Below the pieces are notes generated by a model that had not been told where the DNA came from, did no database searches, and saw nothing but the letters and a program-made list of their open reading frames with translations. From the NCBI RefSeq assembly GCF_900206265.1, contig NZ_LT907782.1, positions 1,736,001 to 1,800,000 on the forward strand: a stretch of 64,000 nt of DNA. The letters are read 5' to 3'. Made by a program: the position numbers and the translations under genes. The DNA is from Nitrosomonas ureae (GTDB lineage: Bacteria; Pseudomonadota; Gammaproteobacteria; Burkholderiales; Nitrosomonadaceae). This document shows positions 9,155-18,532 of this stretch, one piece after another (positions within the stretch are counted from its first letter, which is position 1; every line of letters starts with the position of its first letter).

Positions 9155-9907
9155 ACTATTTCTCCTTCATAAAATTTATTACATTTCGATAAAAACTAGT
9201 GATTAACTCACACAGTCCTGAATACCATACACATAACCATACATCCTCGTATTATTTGGAATACCGTCTCATCTGAATCAGAGGCAAGGTGTGTTGGTCT
9301 ACCATGCATTCTTAATTAAATAATAACCAAATGATTAATAATCATTTTATAAACCATGAGCTATAATACTTCAGCCATAGAGCTATTTTCTCAGTATCAC
9401 AATTCATTTTTTCATGGTTACTGTGAGTCAATTTGATTTAAATCAACTTAAAGTAAATTAGTAGTTGAATGATTGATCATCGAGTTGATAAATGCAGAAA
9501 GCAGAATAATGGTTCTTAAATTTTCTAGAATCGAAATACGAAGACAGATCAAGAATTAAAAATATTATCGATAATTCTATTTTTTTGTTTTGTAACCTAA
9601 GGGCTGTTGACATTTCAAAAATAGATATTCAGAAACAGCCGGTTATAATTACTGGGGTAAATCGCAAGCTACTGATATAGCAGGTGTTCTTATCAGATAT
9701 CAACAGACCCTAGATTCGTGTTCTATTCCTGGCCTTGCTTAGGTGCCCCAATGCAACACTTAAGTTGCAATTAAAAGACGATGGATACTCTGTATCCAGA
9801 AACAATTTAGTTTGACCCAGATCAATATTCCACATAGCCAAAATTGATATTCTGCGAGTCGTTGTAACAAAGAACTTGATTATCAATTGTCCATTAAAAG
9901 GTTTCGT
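9155..9907. other. AT-rich intergenic region, no gene seen
   Basis: About 750 bases between the divergent PEP-CTERM pseudogene and the small lipoprotein gene. I see no credible coding frame. It contains ATCAAGAATTAAAAATATTAT at 9548-9568, which recurs exactly at 48035-48055. A TATAAT at about 9644 has no clear -35 partner. Confidence 0.5.
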
Positions 9908-10099
9908 ATGCGAATTACACACTTTTTTGCAGTTTTAGCTGTTCTGATTTTAGTTGCTTGCGGCGGAAGGCCAACAGCGCCAGAAACTCCTGATCCTGAA
10001 GCTTATGGTAAAACCATACAGCCTTTCCATCAAGTACCGGCAGGTGATCAGGAAGGGGGCGGCAAAGCCAGGTCCACTGAAGAAAAATCAAATTATTAA
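9908..10099 (+). CDS. small lipoprotein, function unknown
   Basis: A 63-residue protein starting at the ATG at 9908, preceded by TAAAAGG six bases upstream. The N-terminus is a short lipoprotein signal, MRITHFFAVLAVLILVACGG, with lipobox LVAC and acylated Cys18. The mature part is about 45 residues, proline-, glycine- and charge-rich (TAPETPDPEAYGK, then QEGGGKARSTEEKS), probably disordered and attached to a membrane. No domain is recognised. A longer start at 9887 adds seven residues that do not fit the signal peptide. Residue +2 is Gly, not Asp, so outer-membrane targeting is possible. Confidence 0.65.
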   Translation: MRITHFFAVLAVLILVACGGRPTAPETPDPEAYGKTIQPFHQVPAGDQEGGGKARSTEEKSNY

Positions 10100-10291
10100 G
10101 ATTTTTGATCATAACAGCAGTGTTCTATAGTAAAAATCACAAGCAATTTACGTCATAGAGCACTGCCATTTCCCACTCTTACTGTCATGCATTACATTAA
10201 TGCAAATTGCGCAGAAATAGCACGGAGACAGAACTAGAATTGAGAATACAGCCGATGAATCGCATGTATTTTGTTTTGTAATCTATAAGTC

Positions 10292-10438
10292 TTAACCAGT
10301 ATCTGACTTCGCTTCCATTCCCGTACTAAACGCATTTATCCACTGCGTCAGACATTCTTCATTAATACATTTCTGTTCGTGATCGCTTTTACCGCATTTA
10401 CGCCGTTGCTTGGTTTGTTCTGTTAGAATCAGGCCCAT
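10292..10438 (-). CDS. candidate 48-residue cysteine-containing small protein
   Basis: An ATG at 10438 opens a 48-codon frame ending in TAA at 10292-10294, divergent from trmJ. It has a basic, then acidic sequence with three cysteines, KCGKSDHEQKCINEEC, followed by LTQWINAFSTGMEAKS. The composition is protein-like and stop-free, but no good ribosome site precedes the ATG and I recognise no family. The cysteine spacing could bind a metal; that is speculation. The rest of the 10100-10492 gap shows nothing. Confidence 0.35.
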   Translation of the reverse strand: MGLILTEQTKQRRKCGKSDHEQKCINEECLTQWINAFSTGMEAKSDTG

Positions 10439-10492
10439 TACAGCATTGATTATGCTCTGAAGTCAGTCACGCCGTTTCAAATAAAGTCACTT

Positions 10493-11221
10493 ATGAATAC
10501 ATTCTCCTCGCTCGACCATGTCCGCATCATCCTCAGCCACACCAGCCATCCCGGTAATATCGGTGCGGCAGCGCGGGCGATGAAAACGATGGGGTTAAGC
10601 TCGCTTTATCTGATTAATCCCAAGACTTTTCCAGATAAAGAAGCGGATGTACGTGCTGTCAGTGCGCGTGATATTCTGGAGAAAATAAGGGTCTGCACTG
10701 CGTTGGATGAGGCGCTAGATAACACTGTGTTGACCGCTGCGATGACGGCGCGGCCGCGCGATCTTTCGCATGATGTTTTCAACGCGCGGCAAGGCGCGCG
10801 GGAATTATTGCGTTATGCGCGGCAACATCCGGTTGCGCTGTTGTTTGGCGCGGAAACTTCCGGTTTGACCACAGCGGAAGTGAGTAAATGCCAGATGATC
10901 ATCCATATTCCCGCTAATCCGGAATTTACTTCGCTGAACCTGGCGAGCGCCGTGCAGGTAATGGCCTATGAATTGCGCATGGCGCTGACAGAAAATGAGA
11001 CTGAACCCGTTCCTCTGGCTGAATTTCCCGCCAGTTTCAATGAACTGGAATTACTCTATGCGCATCTTGAACGGGTGATGATTGCGAGTGATTTCCTCGA
11101 TCCGCAAAAACCCAAGCTGCTGATGCAACGCATCCGCCGTTTGTTTGGCCGTGCGCGATTGGAAAAAGAGGAGGTGCAGATTCTGCGGGGAATTTTGACG
11201 GCTTTGGGGAAACGCTGGTAA
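10493..11221 (+). CDS. trmJ: tRNA (cytidine/uridine-2'-O-)-methyltransferase TrmJ
   Basis: TrmJ methylates the 2'-O of the nucleotide at position 32 of several tRNAs. The 242-residue SPOUT protein has the N-terminal motif 1 HTSHPGNIGAAARAMKTMG, motif 2 VALLFGAETSGLT and motif 3 IPANPEFTSLNLASAVQVMA, which form the trefoil-knot SAM site. The C-terminal extension typical of TrmJ (helical, ending LRGILTALGK) is present, separating it from TrmL. ATG at 10493. It is convergent with argB, with 25 bases between the stop codons. Confidence 0.93.
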   Translation: MNTFSSLDHVRIILSHTSHPGNIGAAARAMKTMGLSSLYLINPKTFPDKEADVRAVSARDILEKIRVCTALDEALDNTVLTAAMTARPRDLSHDVFNARQGARELLRYARQHPVALLFGAETSGLTTAEVSKCQMIIHIPANPEFTSLNLASAVQVMAYELRMALTENETEPVPLAEFPASFNELELLYAHLERVMIASDFLDPQKPKLLMQRIRRLFGRARLEKEEVQILRGILTALGKRW

Positions 11222-11246
11222 GCACCACCACTTTCTCAGCGTTGTC

Positions 11247-12709
<1,463 letters not shown>

Positions 12710-12809
12710 GCCATCTGTTAGATCACACTTTGGCTAATGGATTATTCGTTATCCGGCTATTTTACTGTATTATCAAGCCTGAAATTTTGAATTCTGCGGA
12801 GTTAATCAA

Positions 12810-13385
12810 ATGAAATATCTCAATTGGCACTGGTTGTCTCTTTTACTTTGTTTCCCTTTATTGACTGGCTGTCCCATGTATTCAGTGAGCACGGCTTCAG
12901 GATCGAATTCTTATATTTCAGAAGATCGCAGAACCAGCGGTATTTTTATCGAGGATGAAGGCATTGAACTCAAAGCCTCGCGACGAATCCATCAACAATT
13001 CGGTAACAGCGTCCATATCAATGTAACCAGCTATAACCGTATTGTGCTATTAACCGGAGAAGCGCCTACGGAAGCCGTCAAGATAAATATTGAAAGATTG
13101 GTCATGGGTGTCGATAATGTACGCCGGATTCACAACGAAATCGCCATCGCAGCTAACACTGCATTGTCATCCCGCAGCAATGACACGCTGCTAACCTCTA
13201 AAGTGAAAGCGCGCTTCCTGGCCGAACGTAAATTCCAGATCAATCACGTCAAAATCGTTACTGAGAATGGCATCGTTTACCTGCTGGGAATGGTCACCCG
13301 AGAGGAGGGCGATAACGCAGCCCAGATTGCCAGTTCCACTTCAGGCGTGCGCAAGGTTGTTAAAGCATTCGAATATCTCAATTAA
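12810..13385 (+). CDS. BON-domain outer-membrane lipoprotein, DolP-like
   Basis: A 191-residue protein with a lipoprotein signal (LLLCFPLLTGC, lipobox LTGC, Cys21) and two BON domains: about residues 48-110 (HINVTSYNRIVLLTGEAPTE) and about 125-190 (VKIVTENGIVYLLGMVTREE). This is the layout of DolP/YraP, an outer-membrane lipoprotein that helps envelope integrity in enterobacteria. Residue +2 is Pro, compatible with outer-membrane sorting. It is 23 bases upstream of the GlcD-type oxidase on the same strand; a functional link between them is not evident. Confidence 0.85.
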   Translation: MKYLNWHWLSLLLCFPLLTGCPMYSVSTASGSNSYISEDRRTSGIFIEDEGIELKASRRIHQQFGNSVHINVTSYNRIVLLTGEAPTEAVKINIERLVMGVDNVRRIHNEIAIAANTALSSRSNDTLLTSKVKARFLAERKFQINHVKIVTENGIVYLLGMVTREEGDNAAQIASSTSGVRKVVKAFEYLN

Positions 13386-13408
13386 TTCTTTCAAGTTAAT
13401 TCTTCCCC

Positions 13409-14785
13409 ATGCTGTCGGCTAATTTGCTCACCGAACTGCAGCGCACATTTCCACCCGATCGTTTTTATACTGATCCGGTGGATTGTTACTCTTATGCTTA
13501 TGACAACAGCCGCAAGATCTTTCCGCCGGATGCTGTACTGTTCCCCTTAACCACGAAAGAAGTGCGTCAGATCGTCTCATTGTGCAATGAGTATCATGTC
13601 CCCTTGATTCCCCGCGGCCGAGGCACCGGCACAGCAGGCGGCAGCTTGCCTGAATTTGGCGGTATCGCCTTGTCGATGGAGCGCATGCTGAACATCATTT
13701 CCATCGACCCAGCCAATCGGATCATCGTGGCTGAGCCCGGTGTGCTGAATCAGACGGTGCAGGATGCCGCCAAACCCTACGGTTTTTTCTGGCCGCCGGA
13801 TCCTTCAAGTGCTCAATTTTCGAGTATCGGCGGCAATATTTCCACTAGCGCAGGTGGACCGCATGCCGTTAAATACGGTACCACACGAGAGCATGTTTTG
13901 GGTTTGAAAGCCGTGACCGGCACGGGAGATTTGATCACCACCGGTTGTTACACCACCAAAGGCGTAGTCGGTTATGATCTGACTCGACTTCTAATCGGCT
14001 CCGAAGGAACACTGGCTGTCATTACCGAAGCTACTTTAAAACTTTCCGCACTACCCAGCGCTGTAGCTGGTATTACAGCGCACTTTAATGATCTCTCAAG
14101 CTGTACCCAAGCCATTGTCAACATTATGGCGTTACCGCAATTGCCAAGCGCATTGGAATTTCTAGATGCTGGATCGCTCAATCTTATTCGCGGACGCTAT
14201 CCGAAAATGCTGCCGGTGGATACCCATGCGATGCTGATGATTGAGGTCGACGGTTCCAATCAGGATATTTCCACTTCAATTACCGCCATCCTCGAAGCAT
14301 GTCGTAGCAATGGATTGATTAACGCTCAGCAAGCTAATGATACAGCAGTCCTATGGCGAGCACGCAAGGCCTTGTCACCCTTACTGAAAGAAATTGCACC
14401 GAAGAAAATTAATGAAGATGTTGTGGTACCGGTAAGCACCTTACCGCAGTTTTTGGCGGGCTTAGAAAAGCTCAGCGATCACTATCAATTACATAATGTC
14501 AATTTTGGCCATGCAGGCAATGGCAACATTCACGTCAATCTGTTAATCAATCCTGACGATACGGAAGAAGTAGCTCGTGCTGAGCGCTGTCTGGATGAGA
14601 TATTTGATTTAGTGATCGGATTACGCGGCACATTGTCAGGCGAACACGGCATAGGCAGCGAGAAGCGCGCTTTTGTAACAAAGGAAATTGATCGTGTAAC
14701 GCTTGATCTAATGAGAAATATTAAGCAGGTGTTCGATCCAAACAACATCTTGAATCCGGGAAAAGTATTTCCCGTCACACCTTAA
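13409..14785 (+). CDS. glcD: GlcD-type FAD-binding 2-hydroxyacid oxidase/dehydrogenase
   Basis: A 458-residue flavoprotein of the glycolate oxidase / D-lactate dehydrogenase family. The PCMH-type FAD domain covers residues about 30-220 (PLIPRGRGTGTAGGSLPEFG, SIGGNISTSAGGPHAVKYG, GSEGTLAVITE). The C-terminal FAD-oxidase domain carries NFGHAGNGNIHVNLL and GTLSGEHGIGSEKR. Length is right for GlcD. Its partners glcE and glcF are not adjacent. The gph gene at 5.5 kb would make glycolate, so glycolate is a plausible substrate, but lactate or another hydroxyacid cannot be excluded. It is followed by the structured repeat at 14793. Confidence 0.85.
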   Translation: MLSANLLTELQRTFPPDRFYTDPVDCYSYAYDNSRKIFPPDAVLFPLTTKEVRQIVSLCNEYHVPLIPRGRGTGTAGGSLPEFGGIALSMERMLNIISIDPANRIIVAEPGVLNQTVQDAAKPYGFFWPPDPSSAQFSSIGGNISTSAGGPHAVKYGTTREHVLGLKAVTGTGDLITTGCYTTKGVVGYDLTRLLIGSEGTLAVITEATLKLSALPSAVAGITAHFNDLSSCTQAIVNIMALPQLPSALEFLDAGSLNLIRGRYPKMLPVDTHAMLMIEVDGSNQDISTSITAILEACRSNGLINAQQANDTAVLWRARKALSPLLKEIAPKKINEDVVVPVSTLPQFLAGLEKLSDHYQLHNVNFGHAGNGNIHVNLLINPDDTEEVARAERCLDEIFDLVIGLRGTLSGEHGIGSEKRAFVTKEIDRVTLDLMRNIKQVFDPNNILNPGKVFPVTP

Positions 14786-14792
14786 CTCTGTT

Positions 14793-14902
14793 TTAATCTC
14801 TGCGGATTTAATTCCCCGCCCCCTTGGGGCGAAAGCTGGTTGAAAACCAGCAGATTGTAGAGCGCAGTTAATACCCCGCTGCTTGCGGCGGGGTGCTTTA
14901 TT
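14793..14902. repeat. 110-bp structured repeat, copy 1
   Basis: This sequence recurs inverted at 50496-50605 with only two substitutions over 110 bases. It folds into three consecutive hairpins: CGCCCC/GGGGCG (14817-14831), CTGGTT/AACCAG (14836-14850) and ACCCCGC/GCGGGGT (14873-14894). Translated on the minus strand it gives PRRKQRGINCALQSAGFQPA and so on, a peptide often seen as a false gene product in bacterial genomes. I infer a REP-like mobile palindromic repeat. It sits between convergent glcD and ctaB, where it may also stop transcription. Confidence 0.9.
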
Positions 14903-14905
14903 TTT

Positions 14906-14957
14906 TACGTTTGCAATACCCTGATTAGACGGAAAATCAGGAAGCATTGCAAACGTA
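14906..14957. terminator. 52-bp nested inverted repeat between glcD and ctaB
   Basis: Perfect 12-bp arms TACGTTTGCAAT (14906-14917) and ATTGCAAACGTA (14946-14957) enclose a second pair CTGATT (14921-14926) and AATCAG (14935-14940). It immediately follows the structured repeat, between two convergent genes, and has TTTTTT on its left side. A bidirectional transcription stop is likely, although a role as part of the repeat is possible. Confidence 0.6.
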
Positions 14958-14984
14958 GGATAGACTTCTTCTTACGACACTATC

Positions 14985-15878
14985 TTAGAAAAAGAAATAG
15001 TGATCTACCAATAATGCAACAAATAGTAGCGCTAAATAAAGGATCGAATAACGGAATGCGTCTCGTGCCAATTGATCGCTATAGTTACGATAAATTTCTA
15101 TCGCGTAATACATGAAAACACCGTTTAACAGAATAGAACTAACTAGGTAAATCAGACCGCTCATCTGCGTGATATAAGGCAAGGTAGTTACCAAACACAA
15201 GATAATGGTATATAACACTACATGCAATTTCGTAAATTGATCACCATGGGTTACCGGCAACATAGGCATACCAATTGATGCATATTCTTTTTTTCTGTAG
15301 AGTGCAAGCGCCCAAAAATGCGGCGGTGTCCAAGCGAAAATGATTAGAAATAACAGCAACGCATCGCTGGCAATTTCTCCGGTTACTGCCGTCCATCCTA
15401 ATACCGGTGGCATAGCTCCTGATGCACCCCCGATAACAATATTCTGCGGCGTTAATGGTTTCAGGATTACGGTATAAATAATGGCATATCCCACAAATGT
15501 TCCCAATGTTAACCACATTGTAAGCTCGTTAACCCAGTGATACAGAATAAAAAGTCCTGTTCCGCCAACAAGTAACAAAAAAAACAAAGTTTCGGGAACA
15601 CTTACCCTACCTTGTGGCAATGGCCTGCCTTTAGTACGCGCCATTACCGCGTCCATTTTTTGCTCTACAAGGCAATTCAAAGCAGCAGCAGCCCCCGCCA
15701 CTAATGCTATGCCTAGGGTGGCTAATAACAGGATATCAATAGGTACAGCGCCTGGAACAGCCAAAAACATCCCGATTACCGCCGTAAAAACAATCAACGA
15801 TACTACGCGTGGCTTTGTCAATCGATAAAATTGATTAATTCGCGAAGCCGTTTCATGCCAAGCTATACTAGTAGCCAT
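14985..15878 (-). CDS. ctaB: protoheme IX farnesyltransferase (heme O synthase)
   Basis: CtaB (COX10) transfers a farnesyl group to heme B, making heme O for the oxidase. From the ATG at 15878, preceded by GGAG eight bases upstream, the product is 297 residues with about nine membrane helices. The UbiA-type motifs are [20 protein letters not shown] (first Asp-rich motif; DxxMxRT) and the [20 protein letters not shown] segment. A longer frame to 15905 lacks a better ribosome site. It is the last gene of the cox cluster. The heme A synthase gene ctaA, often next to it, is absent. Confidence 0.96.
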   Translation of the reverse strand: MATSIAWHETASRINQFYRLTKPRVVSLIVFTAVIGMFLAVPGAVPIDILLLATLGIALVAGAAAALNCLVEQKMDAVMARTKGRPLPQGRVSVPETLFFLLLVGGTGLFILYHWVNELTMWLTLGTFVGYAIIYTVILKPLTPQNIVIGGASGAMPPVLGWTAVTGEIASDALLLFLIIFAWTPPHFWALALYRKKEYASIGMPMLPVTHGDQFTKLHVVLYTIILCLVTTLPYITQMSGLIYLVSSILLNGVFMYYAIEIYRNYSDQLARDAFRYSILYLALLFVALLVDHYFFF

Positions 15879-15956
15879 GTCATAATCTCCTATGTTTATT
15901 CTCAAATGTTTCTTGTTGTTTCATCGCATCATACTGTCGCATGAGGCGCTAAATAC

Positions 15957-16538
15957 TTAATGTTCTATTTGTGAAACGTGTAGCAATCGCTTCAAATCGT
16001 GCCCCATTTTGGTGCCATCAATTTTTTCAGGAAAGCGCATCATTATATTTCCGATTGGATCAATCAAATAAATATGCTTGGTTTGTGTTTCCTGGGTTTC
16101 GATATATCCGAGTATTTCGCTATCTTTTGCACTGACAAAGTAAGTGCCTTCATACTGCTCTTTTAACTCATCATCAGGTTTAACATCGTCATTGATTAAC
16201 CAGAGCCGTTCAATTCGATGGCTTTGCTTCCCTTGCACCAGACGTACTTGGCGCATGAAATAAAGCTTCTCTTTACACACTTCATCACAGTGGCCTGAAT
16301 CCACTGTTACCAATACCCATTTGCCGTGCAGATCTTTCATACGAAGTATCGTATTATCACTTTGATTCGTGCCTGTCCCGGCAACCTTGATGATAGGTAT
16401 CAAATCACCATAGTGAGTGCTTTCCGGCCTATAATCCGTGAAATACAAAGCATAAGATATCACTACAGGGGCACACATTAAAGCCAGCAATAATAAGAAC
16501 TTACGCCTATTTGATTTCTGAGTTTGTACGTTTGACAT
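15957..16538 (-). CDS. SCO-like / thioredoxin-fold membrane-anchored protein of the cox cluster
   Basis: A 193-residue protein with one N-terminal membrane anchor (residues about 13-31, FLLLLALMCAPVVISYALYF) and a periplasmic domain. That domain contains VTVDSGHCDEVCKEKLYFMR. The CxxxC pair and the late HIYLIDPIGNIMMRF segment resemble the SCO1 copper-delivery fold, although the usual CP of SCO1 (CxxxCP) is missing here. It overlaps the end of the SURF1 gene by 32 bases. A role in oxidase assembly is inferred from position and the cysteine pair. Confidence 0.7.
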   Translation of the reverse strand: MSNVQTQKSNRRKFLLLLALMCAPVVISYALYFTDYRPESTHYGDLIPIIKVAGTGTNQSDNTILRMKDLHGKWVLVTVDSGHCDEVCKEKLYFMRQVRLVQGKQSHRIERLWLINDDVKPDDELKEQYEGTYFVSAKDSEILGYIETQETQTKHIYLIDPIGNIMMRFPEKIDGTKMGHDLKRLLHVSQIEH

Positions 16539-17229
16539 TCAAAACTATAAAAATAAAAAATGTTGTAACAGCCAGTGAAAACCACTGTATTGCATAGCCA
16601 ATATTTTTCGATGCACCGGATTCGGGTTTTTCCCATGCTCGTACCAAGCCATCTTCAATTACATCCTTTTGCAAAATCATGATAGGTTGCATTTTCAAAC
16701 CTGTAATTTGCTGATACTTATCCAAACTAAATGTGTTCCATACCGGACCTTGCACTATAGTGTCTGAAATTTCAAATGTTCTTATTTCTGGGGATATCAC
16801 CGTACCAGTAATTATGATTTCCCCTGAAGCAGTTGTAATCAAAGGCAATATAGATCTATCATTTCCAGTTGCTACCCAGCCTCTATTAATCACCACATGC
16901 AGTGGGCTATTCGCAATTTTCAACGGGCTGATCACATGATATCCAGCACGCCCTTGATAGGTTTTATTATCTAGAAATATCGTATGTTCAGCAAGATACT
17001 CGCCTCGTACTTCAACATCACGATACTGATAGTTCACTAATTTAATCAGACTGCCTGGCAATGTAACCGCAGGTTGCTTTGAGTACTTCTCTAGTTGGTC
17101 ATGCTGCGTATTTCTCTCATCTGCTCGGGACAACTGCCATCTACCTAATGCGACAAAAATTATCACAAACAAAATTGTCAGCACAATTGACCATAGCCTT
17201 GGCTTAAAGTGGTATCCCATTATGATCAT
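16507..17229 (-). CDS. SURF1-family cytochrome oxidase assembly protein
   Basis: A 240-residue membrane protein with the SURF1 layout: an N-terminal helix (IVLTILFVIIFVALGRWQL), a periplasmic domain and a C-terminal helix (FSLAVTTFFIFIVLNV). Signature pieces are ALGRWQLSRADER, YRDVEVRGEYL, GRAGYHVISPL, VVINRGWVATGND and GYAIQWFSLA. SURF1 helps heme A insertion into subunit I. The start at 17229 could also be the ATG three codons later; neither has a strong ribosome site. Two hairpins separate it from coxC. Confidence 0.93.
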   Translation of the reverse strand: MIIMGYHFKPRLWSIVLTILFVIIFVALGRWQLSRADERNTQHDQLEKYSKQPAVTLPGSLIKLVNYQYRDVEVRGEYLAEHTIFLDNKTYQGRAGYHVISPLKIANSPLHVVINRGWVATGNDRSILPLITTASGEIIITGTVISPEIRTFEISDTIVQGPVWNTFSLDKYQQITGLKMQPIMILQKDVIEDGLVRAWEKPESGASKNIGYAIQWFSLAVTTFFIFIVLNVKRTNSEIK

Positions 17230-17302
17230 TTTTCTGCTTGAGTCTGAGGAAGTGAACTAACTTTATTGATCATGTTATCGCAACAACTTAACCTAAATAA
17301 TA

Positions 17303-17331
17303 AATTAGTTCACATAGACTCTGAACTAATT
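17303..17331. repeat. inverted repeat in the coxC-SURF1 gap (first)
   Basis: Perfect 10-bp arms AATTAGTTCA (17303-17312) and TGAACTAATT (17322-17331) with a 9-base loop. With the following repeat it forms a double stem in the otherwise empty 190-base gap between coxC and the SURF1 gene. It may be a processing or attenuation site; there is no run of T after it. Confidence 0.55.
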
Positions 17332-17338
17332 CCAGCTT

Positions 17339-17383
17339 CATAAAACTTGAGCAATAATAACAGTTCTATACTTAAGTTTTATG
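17339..17383. repeat. inverted repeat in the coxC-SURF1 gap (second)
   Basis: Arms CATAAAACTT (17339-17348) and AAGTTTTATG (17374-17383) pair perfectly across a 25-base loop. It lies about 40 bases downstream of the coxC stop in the direction of transcription. AT-rich arms make the stem weak, so a terminator is less likely than an mRNA-end or processing structure. Confidence 0.45.
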
Positions 17384-17420
17384 GAAGCCAGAATCTTGAT
17401 TCACTTGTATTAGGTGCTAT

Positions 17421-18278
17421 TTACATCAAATAAACAAATACAAACAGACCTAACCATACCACGTCAACAAAGTGCCAATACCAAGCTACGCCCTCGAATC
17501 CAAAATGATGCTCTGGCGTAAAGTGTCCTGCTGCACTACGGAAGTAAATCACAATCAACATAATTGTGCCGATTGTTACATGGAATCCATGAAAACCCGT
17601 CAACATAAAAAATGTTGAACCGTATGCACCCGTTGTCAATTTTAAATTTAGATCGTTATAAGCGTGCACATACTCATAAGCTTGGCAACCAATAAATAAC
17701 GCACCCAAAGCTATCGTAGCCAGCAGCCACAGTTTTAGACCGTCACGTCTATTTTCCTTCAGCCTCCAATGCGCTATCGTGACTGTAACACCGGAAGTTA
17801 ATAACAACAATGTATTAAAAGCCGGAAGTCCCCAAGCACCCATCGGAGTAAATGCCTCATGAACACCAGGACCAGCGGTTGGCCATGTACCATCATAAGA
17901 TGTCCAAAATTCATTACCTAGCACAGTACTTTCGTCCATCAACCACGGTATGGACAAATTTCTCATGTACCATAATGCTCCAAAGAATGCACAAAAAAAC
18001 ATTACTTCGGTAAAAATAAACCAACTCATACCCCAGCGAAATGAAAGATCAACTTGATCGTTAAATTTCCCGCTTTCACTTTCTCTGGCAACCGTTCCAA
18101 ACCATCCAAACAACATATATATCAGAATAGCAAAACCTATTCCTAATAGCCCATAGCCAAGCTCTATTTTATTCATGGTCAGTGCAGCGCCTGATCCCAT
18201 GAACAATATTGCCGTTGATCCGATAATTGGATACATCGACGGAGCTGGGACGTAATAATGTCCAGATTCTTGACTCAT
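17421..18278 (-). CDS. coxC: cytochrome c oxidase subunit III
   Basis: A 285-residue membrane protein with seven predicted helices. Marks of subunit III are FRWGMSWFIFTEVMFFCAFF with its conserved glutamate, PAFNTLLLLTSGVTVTIAHW, GFHGFHVTIGTIMLIV and the ending HFVDVVWLGLFVFVYLM. It stabilises the D-channel proton route of subunit I in the aa3 oxidase. It lies 33 bases downstream of the DUF2970 gene. ATG at 18278 with GGAGAG upstream. Confidence 0.97.
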   Translation of the reverse strand: MSQESGHYYVPAPSMYPIIGSTAILFMGSGAALTMNKIELGYGLLGIGFAILIYMLFGWFGTVARESESGKFNDQVDLSFRWGMSWFIFTEVMFFCAFFGALWYMRNLSIPWLMDESTVLGNEFWTSYDGTWPTAGPGVHEAFTPMGAWGLPAFNTLLLLTSGVTVTIAHWRLKENRRDGLKLWLLATIALGALFIGCQAYEYVHAYNDLNLKLTTGAYGSTFFMLTGFHGFHVTIGTIMLIVIYFRSAAGHFTPEHHFGFEGVAWYWHFVDVVWLGLFVFVYLM

Positions 18279-18311
18279 TCTTCTCTCCTTCTACTTATGA
18301 TTTTTCGATAT

Positions 18312-18521
18312 CTAACTAACCACTAACCTAACCACTAGCATAACGCCAAGTACAAAAATTATTGCTCCGATAATTCCACCAATGATTACTTGCGCAGGTT
18401 TTAATGTTGCCGCATCATATTCAAGATCACTTTCTTTCCGAATTCCCATAAAAGCGAACATTACTGCTTTGGCAATTTGCCAAATACGTGCACCAGTTTG
18501 TTTTTCAGTAATTTTGTTCAA
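18312..18521 (-). CDS. DUF2970 small membrane protein
   Basis: A 69-residue protein with one clear C-terminal membrane helix (IIGGIIGAIIFVLGVMLVVRLVV) and a conserved N-terminal segment, KAVMFAFMGIRKESDLEYD, which is the DUF2970 signature. This family is regularly encoded between ctaG and coxC in betaproteobacteria. Its biochemical role is unknown; position suggests oxidase assembly or stability. It starts 11 bases after the ctaG stop. Confidence 0.88.
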   Translation of the reverse strand: MNKITEKQTGARIWQIAKAVMFAFMGIRKESDLEYDAATLKPAQVIIGGIIGAIIFVLGVMLVVRLVVS

Positions 18522-18532
18522 TTTTCGATCCC

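Noticed and set aside
14708-14947. Minus-strand protein containing the CALQSAGFQPAFAPRGRG peptide
   Set aside because: The peptide is a translation of the 110-bp structured repeat; the frame also overlaps the end of glcD.
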